From Hyaloperonospora brassicae (Eukaryota > Oomycota > Peronosporomycetes > Peronosporales > Peronosporaceae), in assembly GCA_947650285.1 (NCBI GenBank), contig CANTFL010000363.1:62001-126000 (forward strand): 64,000 bases of DNA. Reading direction: 5' to 3'. The notes beneath the pieces were generated by a model. That model did no database searches and was not told where the DNA came from. It saw only the letters and a program-made list of their open reading frames with translations. The position numbers were made by a program, and so were the translations under genes. This document shows, piece by piece, positions 45,894 to 57,300 of the stretch (position 1 is its first letter; every line of letters begins with the position of its first letter).

Positions 45894-47690
45894 AGATTAT
45901 GGAACTCAAAGAAAGACTGTTAAAGGCACGAATAGTTGACAAACCACGGCCCTGTGAACTGTTGCACCCCCAGCTCCAGCGCATTTGGTTATTAACTAGT
46001 TCAAGTGTTCTTCCCACAATCGGTTAAACAGCGCACCAGCAGGCCAATCTATGGCGCTGGGGACTAGAAATCCTATCTAGATCACTTGAGATTGACATTG
46101 GCATGCTGCTTCACTGTCACTGGCATATTGAATTACGGAACCCATCACCTTTGGCTCATGAATACGCCTGGGTGCACTCATCCACTAGCCGCGTCATAGG
46201 AATAATATACGACCTAAATCGCGGTAAGTCGAACACAATTGTCGTGGAGAAGTAAAGAATGGTATACATTGGATGCAGATACAAATATCATACCAAATCA
46301 GCCGACGGTGTTCGACTGTCCACTGCTTCGAGAAAGACAGTACAAATATGATACAATATTTGCGGCATATCCACGACTGCAACGCATACTTTAGAAAGTG
46401 CTCGACATCATAGCAAAACTACATGCTCTTCTGGTATGAAAGAAACAACCATATCGGTAATATATTAGATGATATAGACACGTCAACTCCGCTGAAGGAG
46501 AAGCTATAATAAAGATGCGAAGTAGCGGCTGGCAATCCGTCACCTTACAACAGACTTCGGCTACATTGTGGACGCACTGCCACGAGCTCATAGACCAGAT
46601 TTGGTTTAGTTATCGCGTCGCGACAAAACAGTTTCAGCTCCATCATACTAGGCGTGCACTCGATCCAGCTCGTGGCAAGCGGCAGTGCTGCAACGAAGTG
46701 ACGAAAACATTGGAATTCATCCTTTGATCGTGTCCGTGTGCCCAAGCCTGCATGACATAGCTTGTTTGTAATTGGACCAGTCAACGGTAGAAGATACACC
46801 CATTGCACGGATTTCATGCGCATAGCGCCAGACAAATGTTGCCGAGACTGTTACGTGTAAAAATTAGACATCCTAGTCGGGACCATCCCGACAAATCGAA
46901 GGACCACGTCGCCGTCTGTAAGAGTTTGTGGCGTATAATTATCTTTGATTGTCTCCACTGTTTATGGATTAAACGAAACAGGGTCACGTTCTTACATGAA
47001 CGCGATACGATCGCCGGCGGCGTGCAACAAGGAATTATGGGGACTTATCGCTGTGTTGCTAATTGGGAGTGTCGACACTTATAACAAAATGATGCGGTAC
47101 ACGCTTGTTGGTCTGCCAGAGCGAGCTCAAATGAACTTATTAGGGACAGCACCTCAAGTGCTCAGCCCCCCCCTTTAACAACTATCGGAATCGACGATAA
47201 AATTGGCGTTGCTAGATAGATTGAGGATTTACCGGCATCTTGTATACCAAATAAACAGCAGCCTAGTCTGTCTCTCTGTTTTTACGGTTGTAGTTGAAAA
47301 TAGTATAGATCTGATATTCCTAAGCCCGGATGGAAATGCCGTTGCTCAATCGGGTACGGTGGTTGCTCGAGGCTAGCCACCGTCGATGACGCTTTCGGAA
47401 TTGTCCAATTATACTGCAGTGTCATTGTGACGAACAGGCACCGCTTTGAATCCGGCGCGGCGGCTCGGCCTGCCGGTGTTTTAAAGTGTGCAAATGCCAA
47501 AGCAAGGCTTCGTGCTACGGAAATTATCGAAATGATCGCTTTGTTGAAAGTGGGACATTAAATTGGGTCATTGGCGTTCGACGTAATAGTCACTGTAATG
47601 AGCGACACAAGAATAGGGACACGCGAGACTTTATAAATGAAACCGATTTCATATATTCGAATTTATCAGAATAAACGAACTTTTCATTTT
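45894..47690 (+). pseudogene. LINE 3' end: RT C-terminus and RNase H-like remnant, copy 2
   Basis: Direct repeat of 30084-31885, very similar over most of its length. Here one frame (46515-47084, with a few stops) shows the pieces clearly: H-E-L-I-D-Q-I-W-F, C-C then T-L-E-F-I-L and C-P-C-A-Q, I-R-H-P-S-R-D-H-P-D-K, and F-D-C-L-H-C-L-W-I-K-R-N-R. This is the zinc-like end and tail of a non-LTR RT. The following part (about 47320-47500) lies where an RNase H would be. The N-terminal RT catalytic part is absent, the usual result of 5' truncation. Confidence 0.55.
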
Positions 47691-49378
47691 CACTTCGAAT
47701 TGAATATTCTTAAGTGTTTGTCTACAAACAAATTCGAAAACCAGCAATAGATTTGCGCAATCGTCCAAAAACTAGCACCAGTTCTGAGTCGAGCCAACAT
47801 TGAGCCGAAATGATCGGGACCACACGATATTGAACAGTCAAATTGTAAGAAACTGCGTAATTAATTACGAGACTTTCCAATTTAAACCAAAAACCGTTGG
47901 TTATACATCATTGTACATATGGAATATTGTTCAGTTGTCGAAGCGCAAGCGCCGATAAAGGCGTGGCCTATGGAGGCTTCTGCGTAGCCTGTTGTTGGAT
48001 CCTATCATTCTCGCGGGAAGCAACTTCTGTGGTAATAAGGTAATGGTGTGGATGTTAATTTAAATGCACGTGATAGATAAAACATTTCATGATTTGATTT
48101 TATTTCTGTGCACGTTACAGTGGATAAGACGCAGCTGGGGATCAGTCGACTGCAGAAAGTACACAATTAGGTGTGGAGGTACGTCGTTCCACTAACTATG
48201 CTATGTTTTGATTAAACACTACGATTTGCTGTATCTTTCTGACTGTTTAATGACTGCAACGTGTAATAGAGGGGACATTATGAAGATCGTATATACCTCG
48301 TTTAGATTTCATGCAAGTCGATCAGGAAGAGTCAGTGCCAGTACTGGTGCGTATGAAGTGGTTTTGACGTCGCTGTTACTTGTTTTCCATTCGAGGATTG
48401 GATCAAATGGATGAGCAAGTTGCAGAAAAGAAGAAAGTAAGTAATCGCGTTATAACTGGCGAGATCAGTGAGCCTTGAGCTGAGCGATGTATTGTGTATG
48501 TAAATTTTACATATAGGACGCTTTGTGATTGAAGCAAGCAGTCTCCGCAAGTGCAGGTAGAAGCACATATAATACAAGATGCCTTGAGTTTGCACGCTCC
48601 ATGTTACAAATACTTTGTCTCATGTATATGTAAGCAACAAGTGATAACCATATAATCATATATTGCTAGCCTCTTATAAGCACGGTTAATAAAAGTGGAT
48701 GATCAAAAAAAGACAACGACTGCTTATTTAGCTTCGTAATTTTTGGTGTGATACTTTTGGAGGTTTGTTCCGTTGTGGAAGCCGACTAGCGCCACAATTG
48801 CCTTGCGCTTGATGCACTTGTCGAACCACTGCATTAAGTATTAAGAGAAATTTAATTTGCCGTTATGAAGGCTCGGCAGTCGCGAGACATTGTTCCGAGT
48901 GAATATCGTTCAGCGTCAAAAAATATAGTGATCAGAACATGAATCTTTCCGCTGTAGCCTCGTCACGCGGACTTTCTGCGGGCACCCGTCTTGTTAGATC
49001 ACATACGTCTTGCTACCGCCACTGCACCTCTTGAATTTGCACTTTAAATTTTAATAAAAAAAGTAGTCAAGTATAAAATTAGTTTCAGCAGCGCCCGTCT
49101 GGAAAATGTGTTCCTTCGACAGTACATTGGTACCGTAAATTTCTTCCATGTCAATCATCGCCATTTTGGGGGACAACTTGATGAATACATATAATGTTAA
49201 TCCATAATTCTAGAAAAATGATATAATCACCCCTCATTTTTACTATTTTCGACCGCTGGATTCAAATCAGGGTGTATTTTACAACTTATACGGGATAATG
49301 GCAACCATATCAATTGGTACTACGCTCTACGATTCACTTCACAACTTCACAACTACCATAAGGATTGCTTGATACTTG
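47691..49378. other. Gene-free sequence
   Basis: No gene or repeat recognised. It may include the 5' terminal region of the MULE that follows, but I could not find matching terminal inverted repeats by eye. Confidence 0.4.
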
Positions 49379-51250
49379 ATGGAGTCTGGTGGGTTCTACG
49401 AAATTAAGTATCCTTCAGCAAAGGAGATGTTGACGGCTCTCCAATTGAAAGCGCTCAAGCTTAAGTTTTCTCATTCTATCTTCATGTATGACTAAAAAAA
49501 GGAAAAATGCTTTTTGTGTGCGACCGAGCGGGATTATACAAGTCAACTGCTGTCGCGCGAAAGACCAATAAAAAATGTACAGGATGCCAAAAAATCGACT
49601 CATAACGCGACAGATCGGCGTTGACAAGATTTAGCAAATGACTCGACATGAAGGAGCGCACAATTATTACATGTTTACAAACCTCGACATGCGTTCTCGC
49701 GCTAGACAGCTAAGAATTGATCAACGAAGCAAGTGCATTTGACTAGAGAGAGCAGGTGTGCGGCCAAAAGAGCAACTTGCGTTCCTTAGACAGAAGTATC
49801 CGGACTTTTGCAGCGTAATCAGTGACATATACAATGAAAAAAGAAGGGGCGCAGAGAGTACTGGAATGGACGTATGTCGATTCATGTGCTGTTCGACGAT
49901 CTGCAAGCAAAAAACTACTGCTATGATCTTAGTCTTGACGCAAATGGTCAAATCTGCCGCTTGATGTTTGCGAATCCTCAATCCATTGCTCTTACTTCAG
50001 AGTTCTGTGAAGTTATCGTACTAGACTGCACGTACAAGACAAACAATTTCGAGATATCAATGCTCATTATGTCGGCGTCACCCCGTTCGGCCATTCATTC
50101 CTTAATTACACAACATATATGTCAAGGGAGGACGAGAAGAAGTACGAATGGGCTCTAACCGCTCTTATGAAGGTTATTTAACGTCGAAGAAATGACGAAT
50201 TGCCGCGAATTATGTTCAGCGACACTGAATTGGCTCTCAAACGAGCTGAGCTGCAAGTATTTTGTAAATGCGACAAGATTGCTGTGCCTCAGGCACATAA
50301 ATAAAAATGTTGTTTTCAGATGCAATTTTTTTACGAATGGCAATAATTGGAAAGAGATGATATCGAACTGGAGCGCTCTATGCTATGCATTAAGTGTCAA
50401 AGTTTCGAATCAGAATGGGACGATTATCAGACTAAGTACCAATATTTCCTTTCGTCAAACGCTCCCTGGATAGAACGTGGGTCAAGCACATAGAGAAATT
50501 TGTTGAAGCATGGTTGGGAGACTGTTTTCGCCTTGAATTTTCCAATACATATTGAGCAATATTAGTACATTCGTACCTGAAGCGCTTTTTGCAATCGTCG
50601 GTTGGTGAGCTTCTCACAGTTTTAAAGTATCCACTTGGCGATCTAGCACTAAGTGTTGGAGCTGAACAAGATGCACGCTGATGATCTCATATAACGACCA
50701 ACATTTACAGCGGCGCCCATATAGACCCAGATTCTACAAAAGGTTTCACCTGATGCGCTCACCTTTGTCCACGAACGCCATGCATCCACCTATCAATTTG
50801 ATTCCAAGTTCCGATTGACTATGGGCCTACCGTACAAGCACTCTGCTCAAAAAATAATTAACGCTGATGCAACCTTTACACTAAGCAGTTCCGATTCGGA
50901 TTGGTGGTTGGACAAGGTTTACTCCTGCTTCTGCTGCAGGAGATGTGAAAAGCAACGTTCAAATTGATGACTTAGTACCACATCTATACCAAGCATTCAA
51001 CTCAGCACCAACCCATAAAAAATCGATGTTTGAGCCCACATCGCTTATACAATATTCACGGGTCCAAGCGTGTCGGTGAGAGATACAGTCGAAACAAAAT
51101 CGTCTGCTATCTTGACTCGGAAGTGCAGTATCTGCAGACAATATGGGCACAACAAGCGCTCACGAAGCAATTTTGCAAGGATGTAGGAGATACTCAGTAA
51201 CGTACAGCGATCGTCGAATCGGTTAAAGAAGTGGGAACAGTAAAACAAGC
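49379..51250 (+). pseudogene. MULE transposase (FAR1-like), frameshifted
   Basis: The ATG at 49379 opens an N-terminal region. A FAR1-type DNA-binding part reads F-V-C-D-R-A-G-L-Y-K-S, C-T-G-C and H-E-G-A-H-N-H (about 49513-49670). The MULE core has the first catalytic Asp in V-L-D-C-T-Y-K-T-N (codon 50024) and the second in F-S-D-T-E-L-A-L-K (codon 50221). A C-L-R-H-I-N-K-N-V motif follows at about 50284. Near the end C-S-I-C-R-Q-Y-G-H-N-K-R-S (51123-51161) is a zinc knuckle typical of these transposases. The catalytic Glu region is degraded. Several stops and frameshifts make it inactive. It would catalyse cut-and-paste transposition of a Mutator-like element. Confidence 0.75.
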
Positions 51251-51371
51251 AGCACTCATTAATCATGGCAGATAGAGCATTGTGATTTATGTATCGTCAA
51301 CTGCATGGTTACAAACACACCAAGAAAAAAGAAAAAAAACATGGCAAACCGAAATCGCACCTGCGGGTCGT

Positions 51372-51784
51372 TGTAACGGAGCAGCCCGTTACATGGAAAT
51401 TGTCATTTGAGAGATAATGACTAAAGAGAAAATTATTTTGAATATTTTTTCTACAAGATCACCAAAGTTGTGATATTGATCGGTCAACCAAATGGTCTGC
51501 TGATTGGTTGTTATCTTGACGATATCAACCCACCAATCGCCGCAAGACGCGCGCAATGAGTGGTGAGTAGACGTCGTCATACATTCAGTTAGATTAGTAT
51601 AATTAAGTTAAGTCAAACAGAGAGACAGTGGATAAAACACTTAATTATATTAATATAACAGTTTTGCTTTTCAATAAGACAGTGTTGCCTCTGTCTTACC
51701 TACCGCTTCCTCGGTTGCCTCGTTCACGCTTGTCGGTGCACGATACCCTTGCGTTAAGTTCACTCAAGGGTGTGCCCCGTTACA
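51372..51784 (+). repeat. 5' LTR of copy B
   Basis: 413 bp, starting TGTAACGGAGCAGCCCGTTA and ending GTGCCCCGTTACA. It shares the central CCACCAATCGCCGCAAGACG block with all family LTRs. The 3' region (from about 51680) is a different sequence from copy A's, with a GCGTTAAGTTCACTC hairpin instead of the GTACTGGT palindrome. Confidence 0.92.
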
Positions 51785-51786
51785 CC

Positions 51787-51805
51787 TGGTAGCACTTTGT
51801 AGTCC
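51787..51805 (+). promoter_or_regulatory. Primer binding site of copy B
   Basis: TGGTAGCACTTTGTAGTCC two bases after the LTR, identical to copies 1 and A although the adjoining LTR end differs. Confidence 0.6.
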
Positions 51806-51828
51806 TTCCAAGGACCACAGCATCCAAC

Positions 51829-52983
51829 ATGAACATGCTGATTGATGAGGAGACCTTTCACGCCACGCGTGAGGGGTTTAACCATTTGAGTGACATCGAA
51901 TGTAGAGCGGTAGAACGCATGAGTTCTACCGTAGGCGAGGTCGCTATTAGCGCCATGTTGGAGTCTCTAGACAGAGACCAACAACATGCCGCTATAGCCA
52001 AGTTCATCCAAAGTGAACTTGTCGCCGAAAGGGAGAAAGTAGCCTTGCTCCACCAGCAAGGCTCTCAACAGGCCGAGCAGTTGAGAGAACTCGGTGCTCA
52101 ACAGACAGAGCTGTTGAGACAGCAGCAATTCCATGCTGCTGTGGGCGGGACGGCACATGCGCGTCGTCCCGAGGTCATGAAGGTTGACATCTCCAAGTAC
52201 AGAGGGGTCCCGGAGGACTCCCTGATACTGTGGTTTGTCGGACTCGACAGAGCCTTAAGGGCTCGTCGCGTCGAAGATGAGCAAATGAAACTCACATTTG
52301 CTCAGACCCACTTGGCAGGGCGTGCCAAAACTTGGTCCCTGGGACTCGAGATTAGCGACCCAAATGTGTTTAGGTCGCTAGATGACTTCAAGGCCCGGCT
52401 CAGACAAACGTTTGAGCCGCCACACGCTGAGTTCAGGGCTCGTTCAGAGCTACTGAAATTCAAGCAGGGTTAGCGTGATGTGCACGCTTTCGCACAACAT
52501 ATACGACTCCTCGCTAGTAGTATAACTGCCAACCCAGTCCATGAACACAATTTGATTACGGTGTTCATGCAAGGGCTCGCAGAAGGGCCCGTCAGGAGTC
52601 ACCTGTTCCGCCTTGAGCTGAATACGCTGGAAGATGCGATATCAGCCGCGGAACAGGAAGACTTTAGCATGAGACAGGCTCATGCTAGCTCAAACTCATA
52701 CCGTCCACCAAGACGACAAAAGATCATGGGTCCAGAACCAATGGACCTCTGCTATGTTGAGAGCGAGAGACCTCGCTCTTCAAACAACAAGCGATTGAAG
52801 AGGTACAATCGCTGTCAGAAGTTAGGGCACTACGCATACGAGTGTAGTGCTCCACACCCAGTACCAAACAGTACTGAGCGAAATGGACGACCAATTGCCA
52901 GAAAGGGCAATGGGCGTGGGTCCAGCGCTGTTGCGAAGCCGCAACAACGAGACGGACCATCAAAAAATGGTCGGGGTCAGTAG
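51829..52983 (+). pseudogene. gag: gag of copy B, one internal stop
   Basis: 385 codons from ATG 51829 to TAG 52981-52983, with an internal TAG at 52471-52473. Acidic start, Gln-rich coil (about residues 80-105), gag core with F-K-A-R-L-R-Q-T-F-E-P-P and an E-L-L-K-F-K-Q-G stretch that ends at the stop, then a zinc-knuckle remnant Y-N-R-C-Q-K-L-G-H-Y-A-Y-E-C. Here the His is kept but the first Cys is Tyr. The gag stop falls inside the stem of the frameshift signal. Confidence 0.85.
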
Positions 52984-53005
52984 GGGCGGAGCGACCTACT
53001 GATCC
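52962..53005 (+). promoter_or_regulatory. -1 ribosomal frameshift signal, open version
   Basis: A AAA AAT at 52962-52968, in gag phase (TCA AAA AAT). After five bases, 52974-52984 pairs with 52995-53005: eleven base pairs including one G-U, with a ten-base loop. The -1 frame from 52968 is open straight into protease, while the gag frame stops 13 bases further on. This is the standard layout of retroviral gag-pol shifts. Confidence 0.7.
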
Positions 53006-55193
53006 AGCAACCTCAAGGGAATTTTCAAATCTCTTGACGAAAGTTGCTCCAGATACACAATCATTGTGTGTCTCTGCACCTGATGATGACACTTCGCTCA
53101 TCACCTTGAAGTTGGAAGCGACAAATGATTTGTCACTTCGTGTCCTAGTAGAATGTGGGGCGTCGAACAAATTTGTTCGTCGCCAGTCACTAGAGGGTCG
53201 TAGGCTCAAGTTCGTTGAGCGCGACATTCCCCTCACGAGGATGATGGTGCGCCTTGCAACAGGCGCATATATCACCGTTTATAAACGTGTAGTAGGGATC
53301 CACTTCACGTTAGAGGGCGAACTGTACGATGATGACTTCATCGTACTGGATCTGGATGACAAATTTGATGTCATCCTGGGATTACCTTGGATCAGAAAGT
53401 ACGAGCCAAGGGTGAGCTGGCAGAATAGATCCGTGAAGATGCCTGCCACTTGTTCATCAGATGGCCATCTGATGAACGTCATGGAGCGTCCACAAGCGTG
53501 TGGATGTTCTGCGAGTGAGTGCGATGGCCTCACTTGCGGTACGGTCGTTAGCATGACTGCACAAGATCACAGTGTAGTTTGTCACTGCACTGTGGAGCAA
53601 GCTCCCGGCGGCTTTACAGGAGTATAGGCTGCGCTGAAGGTCCACCACTCGAATAAGTCGAGTGGACCGGGACATGGATGCATACCTAGCGGGCAGCATA
53701 TTAGAAAAAAGAAACCTATTGCCTTCAAACGGCAACATGGACATCCTAGGTCGACTGGAGCGTCGACCGTAGAGGATCGGTGCCTGACTGTGGTTGCACA
53801 GCCACATTCAGAAGACGTCGAGGGAATAAGTCCACACGTACTTGAGGAAGGAATTCCTCAAGAGTCACTTGCTGAAAGATCAGGCCCTCAGCAACCTGTG
53901 GAAAGAAGTTCCCAGGAAGAAACCGAGACGTTGAACGTCTTGGTCAATGAAGGATCAAGTGTAGGCGCTTATACACTTAATCTGATTGTGCCTCCGAAGT
54001 TAACTTCCGAGATAACTCAGTTGCCAACGCTTGAACCGAAACGGTTCTTGCGTGATCTGCATAGTTGCAAAGTCGAGCAGATCTGCGTACTCGTCACAGA
54101 GGATGAGTATGTGGCCGATATTCGGTCGGCGACAGTATTTGCTGAGAACGAACGGGTTCTTAGCTGCTCATCGATGGACGAAAGTGTCCTCTATGAGAAG
54201 ACTCGGATTGAGCGATACACGTCTCAATCCTGGGAGTCACTTCAGGCCAATCCTTTGTATAAGGATTTGATCGAATTCAAGGACGTATTCCCTGAATCCG
54301 TACCTTGCGAGTTGCCTAAGGACAAAGGCACTCGACACGAAATCGACCTCCGACCGGGCTCGAAGTACTGTGTCATGAAGCAGTGGCCACTGCCTCGTTG
54401 ACGCGTTATAGCAATCGACAAGTTCTTTGCCGATCGCTTAGCAGCGGGTCATGTGAGGGGATCAACATCCTCTCACAGCTCTCCGACCTTCTGTGTGCGA
54501 AAGGCCACAGGAGAATGGCGGATAGTACACGCATTCAACAAGTTGAACGCTGCAACGGTACCGGCTCAGACGTCGATACCGAGGAAGGACGTAATCATAC
54601 ATGGTATGTCAAAGAGTACCATCTTTTCGTCCATGGATCTGATGGATGGGTTCTATCAGATCCTCATGCGTGAACGGGACATCCCGTACACATCAGTGAG
54701 TACCCCCAGCGGGATGCTGTGGGAGTGGCTAGTTATGCCACAGGGGCTGAGTAATGCCCCTGCAACATTCAACAGATGTGTCACAAATCTGTTGAGACCG
54801 GTGCGAGACTTCGCACCGAGTTACTTCGACGATGTGTTCGTCCATGGCCGGGCTATGGAAGGAAAGACGGACGTTGAAGTTCACAGAACTCACGTTTGTC
54901 GGGTTCTTCAACTTATGCGCAAGCATAAGTTGTACGCAAACCTCAAGAAGTGTATATTTGCGCTAATCGAAATACCACTTCTTGGGTGCATCGTGGGTAA
55001 ACACGACGTACGCCCTGATACCGAAAAGATCAAAGCGATCACCGACTGGCCAGTGCCAGTCGATGTCAAGGGACTAAGGAAGTTCCTTGGACTAGCGGCG
55101 TACTTTCACAAGTACTCGCGCAACTACGCCGAGATGAATGTTCGTCTTTCTTGCTTCCTCAAGAAAAATGTCAAGTGGTCATGGAACGCTTAG
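52968..55193 (+). pseudogene. pol: pol of copy B: protease and reverse transcriptase
   Basis: One frame with stops at 53625-53627, 54399-54401 and 55191-55193. The protease motif is degraded to V-E-C-G-A-S (catalytic Asp replaced by Glu), but I-L-G-L-P-W-I is intact. RT has H-E-I-D-L-R-P-G-S-K-Y, then S-M-D-L-M-D-G-F-Y-Q-I, M-P-Q-G-L-S-N-A-P and the catalytic box S-Y-F-D-D-V-F-V, all without a frameshift. The thumb continues to K-N-V-K-W-S-W-N-A. The RT core is the best preserved in the window. Confidence 0.85.
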
Positions 55194-55720
55194 TGCCAGC
55201 GTTCCTTTGAATGTATCAAGCGGAGCTTGATGCAGTCGCCCATCTGAGCGATTGCAGATCAGCACAGACCATTTCATGTGGTCTTTGACGCCAGCGAATT
55301 TGCAATCGGCTGTGCGTCAATGCAGTTCGACCGAGATGTCGCGGAGCGCGTCAGCTGCAAGCAGCTGAGCGCAATTACCCAGTGCATGACAAGGAACCCC
55401 TTGCCATGAAGTATGCACTGGCTAAGTTCCGGGTCTATCTATTGGGAGATAGACCGTTCATCGTCTATACGGACCATGCGTCATTACGCACGGCCGTAAA
55501 CAGCCCACACCTCTCGCAAAGGATAGCGAGATGGCTGTCCTTCTTCGCGGAGTATAACTTCTCTGTGGAGTATAAACGAGGACGACTCAATGTCGTCGCT
55601 GATGCGCTTTAGCGCCGGCCCGATTTCAAGCCGGACGCACAATCATATAGTGAGGAAAAGCCCACTGTCGCGACACTGTCAGTCAGTGTCCCGTCGTCAA
55701 GCTTACTTGACCACATACGA
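55194..55720 (+). pseudogene. pol: pol of copy B: RNase H domain
   Basis: V-F-D-A-S-E-F-A-I-G-C holds the first Asp. A 19-base deletion near 55350 removes the segment before the Glu motif and shifts the frame. The rest (55382-55612) reads M-H-D-K-E-P, V-Y-T-D-H-A-S-L-R and N-V-V-A-D-A-L, with TAG after it. Confidence 0.75.
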
Positions 55721-56600
55721 AAGGCATACGCAGAAGAGAAGGATCTTCTTTGATGAATGGTTCATTTGTTGAATCCATCCAGTAAATCATTGAAAGATTT
55801 ACCGGCTTTGTACCGATCCTCCTCGGATCGGTATACGACACGCAACGGGTTGCTGTATTATACAGCTGTTGCCAACGACACGCCTCGTGTCGTCGTCCCC
55901 GCTCATAATGATTTGCGTTTAATCATCATGCACGAGTGTCACGGTGCCCCAACAGGTGGTCATCGTGGGAGAGAAAAGACTTACCTCACGGTAAGTCGTG
56001 ACTTTTACTGGCCACGCCAGTATCAGTTTGTCCGCAAGTACATACGTGCTTGCGAGTTTTGTCAACGGGTGAAGCCTAGTCCTTCATCCCGTGCACCATT
56101 GAAACCTCTGCCTGTTCCCGCAGAGTGCTGGCAGTCCGTTTCAATGGACTTCGTCTTCGGTTTTCCCGAAGATGCTCACAAGAACAATGGTATTCTTGTG
56201 TTTGTTGACCGGTTCAGCAAGATGGTGAATCTTGCTGCTGTCCCTGAGTCGATCAAGCTCAAGGTTGTGATCTTGTCTTTCTCGACACGGTCTTTGGACT
56301 CCACGGGTTGCCCCGTGAACTCGTATCTGACCGTGACCCTCGATTCACGGCGGAATTTTGGCAATCCGTGTTCCATTCTCTCGGAACACGGTTGACGATG
56401 TCCACTTCTGAACCATCCCGAAACAGATGGTCAGACGGAACGTGTGAACCGTGTCCTCGAAGAGATCCTTCGAGGATATGTCCACTCATTTTCGAGTTGG
56501 AGCGAATTCCTACCCATGGTGGAATTCGCCATCAATAATTCGGTGCATGCCTCAACATAGCACACACCGTTTTACGTGAATGGTTTACGCCATCCACGTG
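55721..56600 (+). pseudogene. pol: pol of copy B: integrase zinc finger and core
   Basis: Zinc finger H-E-C-H-G-A-P-T-G-G-H-R and C-E-F-C (about 55930-56065). The first Asp is in S-M-D-F-V-F-G-F-P-E. A frameshift near 56265 precedes S-D-R-D-P-R-F-T (second Asp, about 56325). A second shift brings [14 protein letters not shown] (Glu, from 56414) back to the first frame. All three catalytic residues remain readable. Confidence 0.8.
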
Positions 56601-57300
56601 TGCCCGCCCTTCTAGAGTGTGACTCTTGGATAAGGGGGGAGGGACTCGCTCGAGCAAAAACCGTTTTGGCTCTTGCTCATCACGTGTCGACGCTAACGTC
56701 GTCACGTATGATGCCAATGTCGATCAGGTCGACATCGATGAAGAAGATCACCTCAATAATAGCGACGACGCTATTATTGACTCGGATGATGATGATGATG
56801 CTGGTATATTCAGCATCGTCAACGATTATTCTAGCGAGGAAGAAGACAACCTCACTGTAGAAGAGAACAATCTCTTAGCAGTGCGCACGAAGCGCACTGA
56901 AAGACAAAACAAAGAGTAAGCAGAGAACTTCCTGCTGGCTCGAGAGGCGATAGTCCGCTTCGTTCAAGACTCCATCGCAAATGCGGTGGACCGCCAGAAA
57001 CGGAACGCAGACAAGAATGGAAGAGCAAATGTTCTTTCATTTAAGGTTAACGACCTAGTACTACTGTCTGCGGTAAACTTACCTGGACATGCAGTCACTA
57101 GTGTCGGCAGTAGTAAACTACTGCCGAAATACATTGGGCCATTTCGAGTGTTGCATCGCAAGGGCAATGCATACACGATCGAATTGCCACGTAAGATGCG
57201 CACGCATCCTATGTTTTACGTGGGGAGGTTCATGCCCTACTGTCAGTACGAGCCTTCTTCTTCCGATGAAGATAGCCCCCACGTTCAAGAACCTCCATCA
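56601..57300 (+). pseudogene. pol: pol of copy B: acidic insert and GPY/F module
   Basis: Frame 56626-56919 encodes an Asp/Glu-rich stretch (E-E-D-H, D-S-D-D-D-D-D-A-G, Y-S-S-E-E-E-D), followed after a stop by helical F-V-Q-D-S-I-A-N-A-V-D-R-Q. The module with K-Y-I-G-P-F-R-V-L and M-R-T-H-P-M-F-Y-V-G-R comes next. The acidic insert is also present in copies A and 1, so it belongs to the family. A role in nuclear or chromatin contacts would be a guess. Confidence 0.75.
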
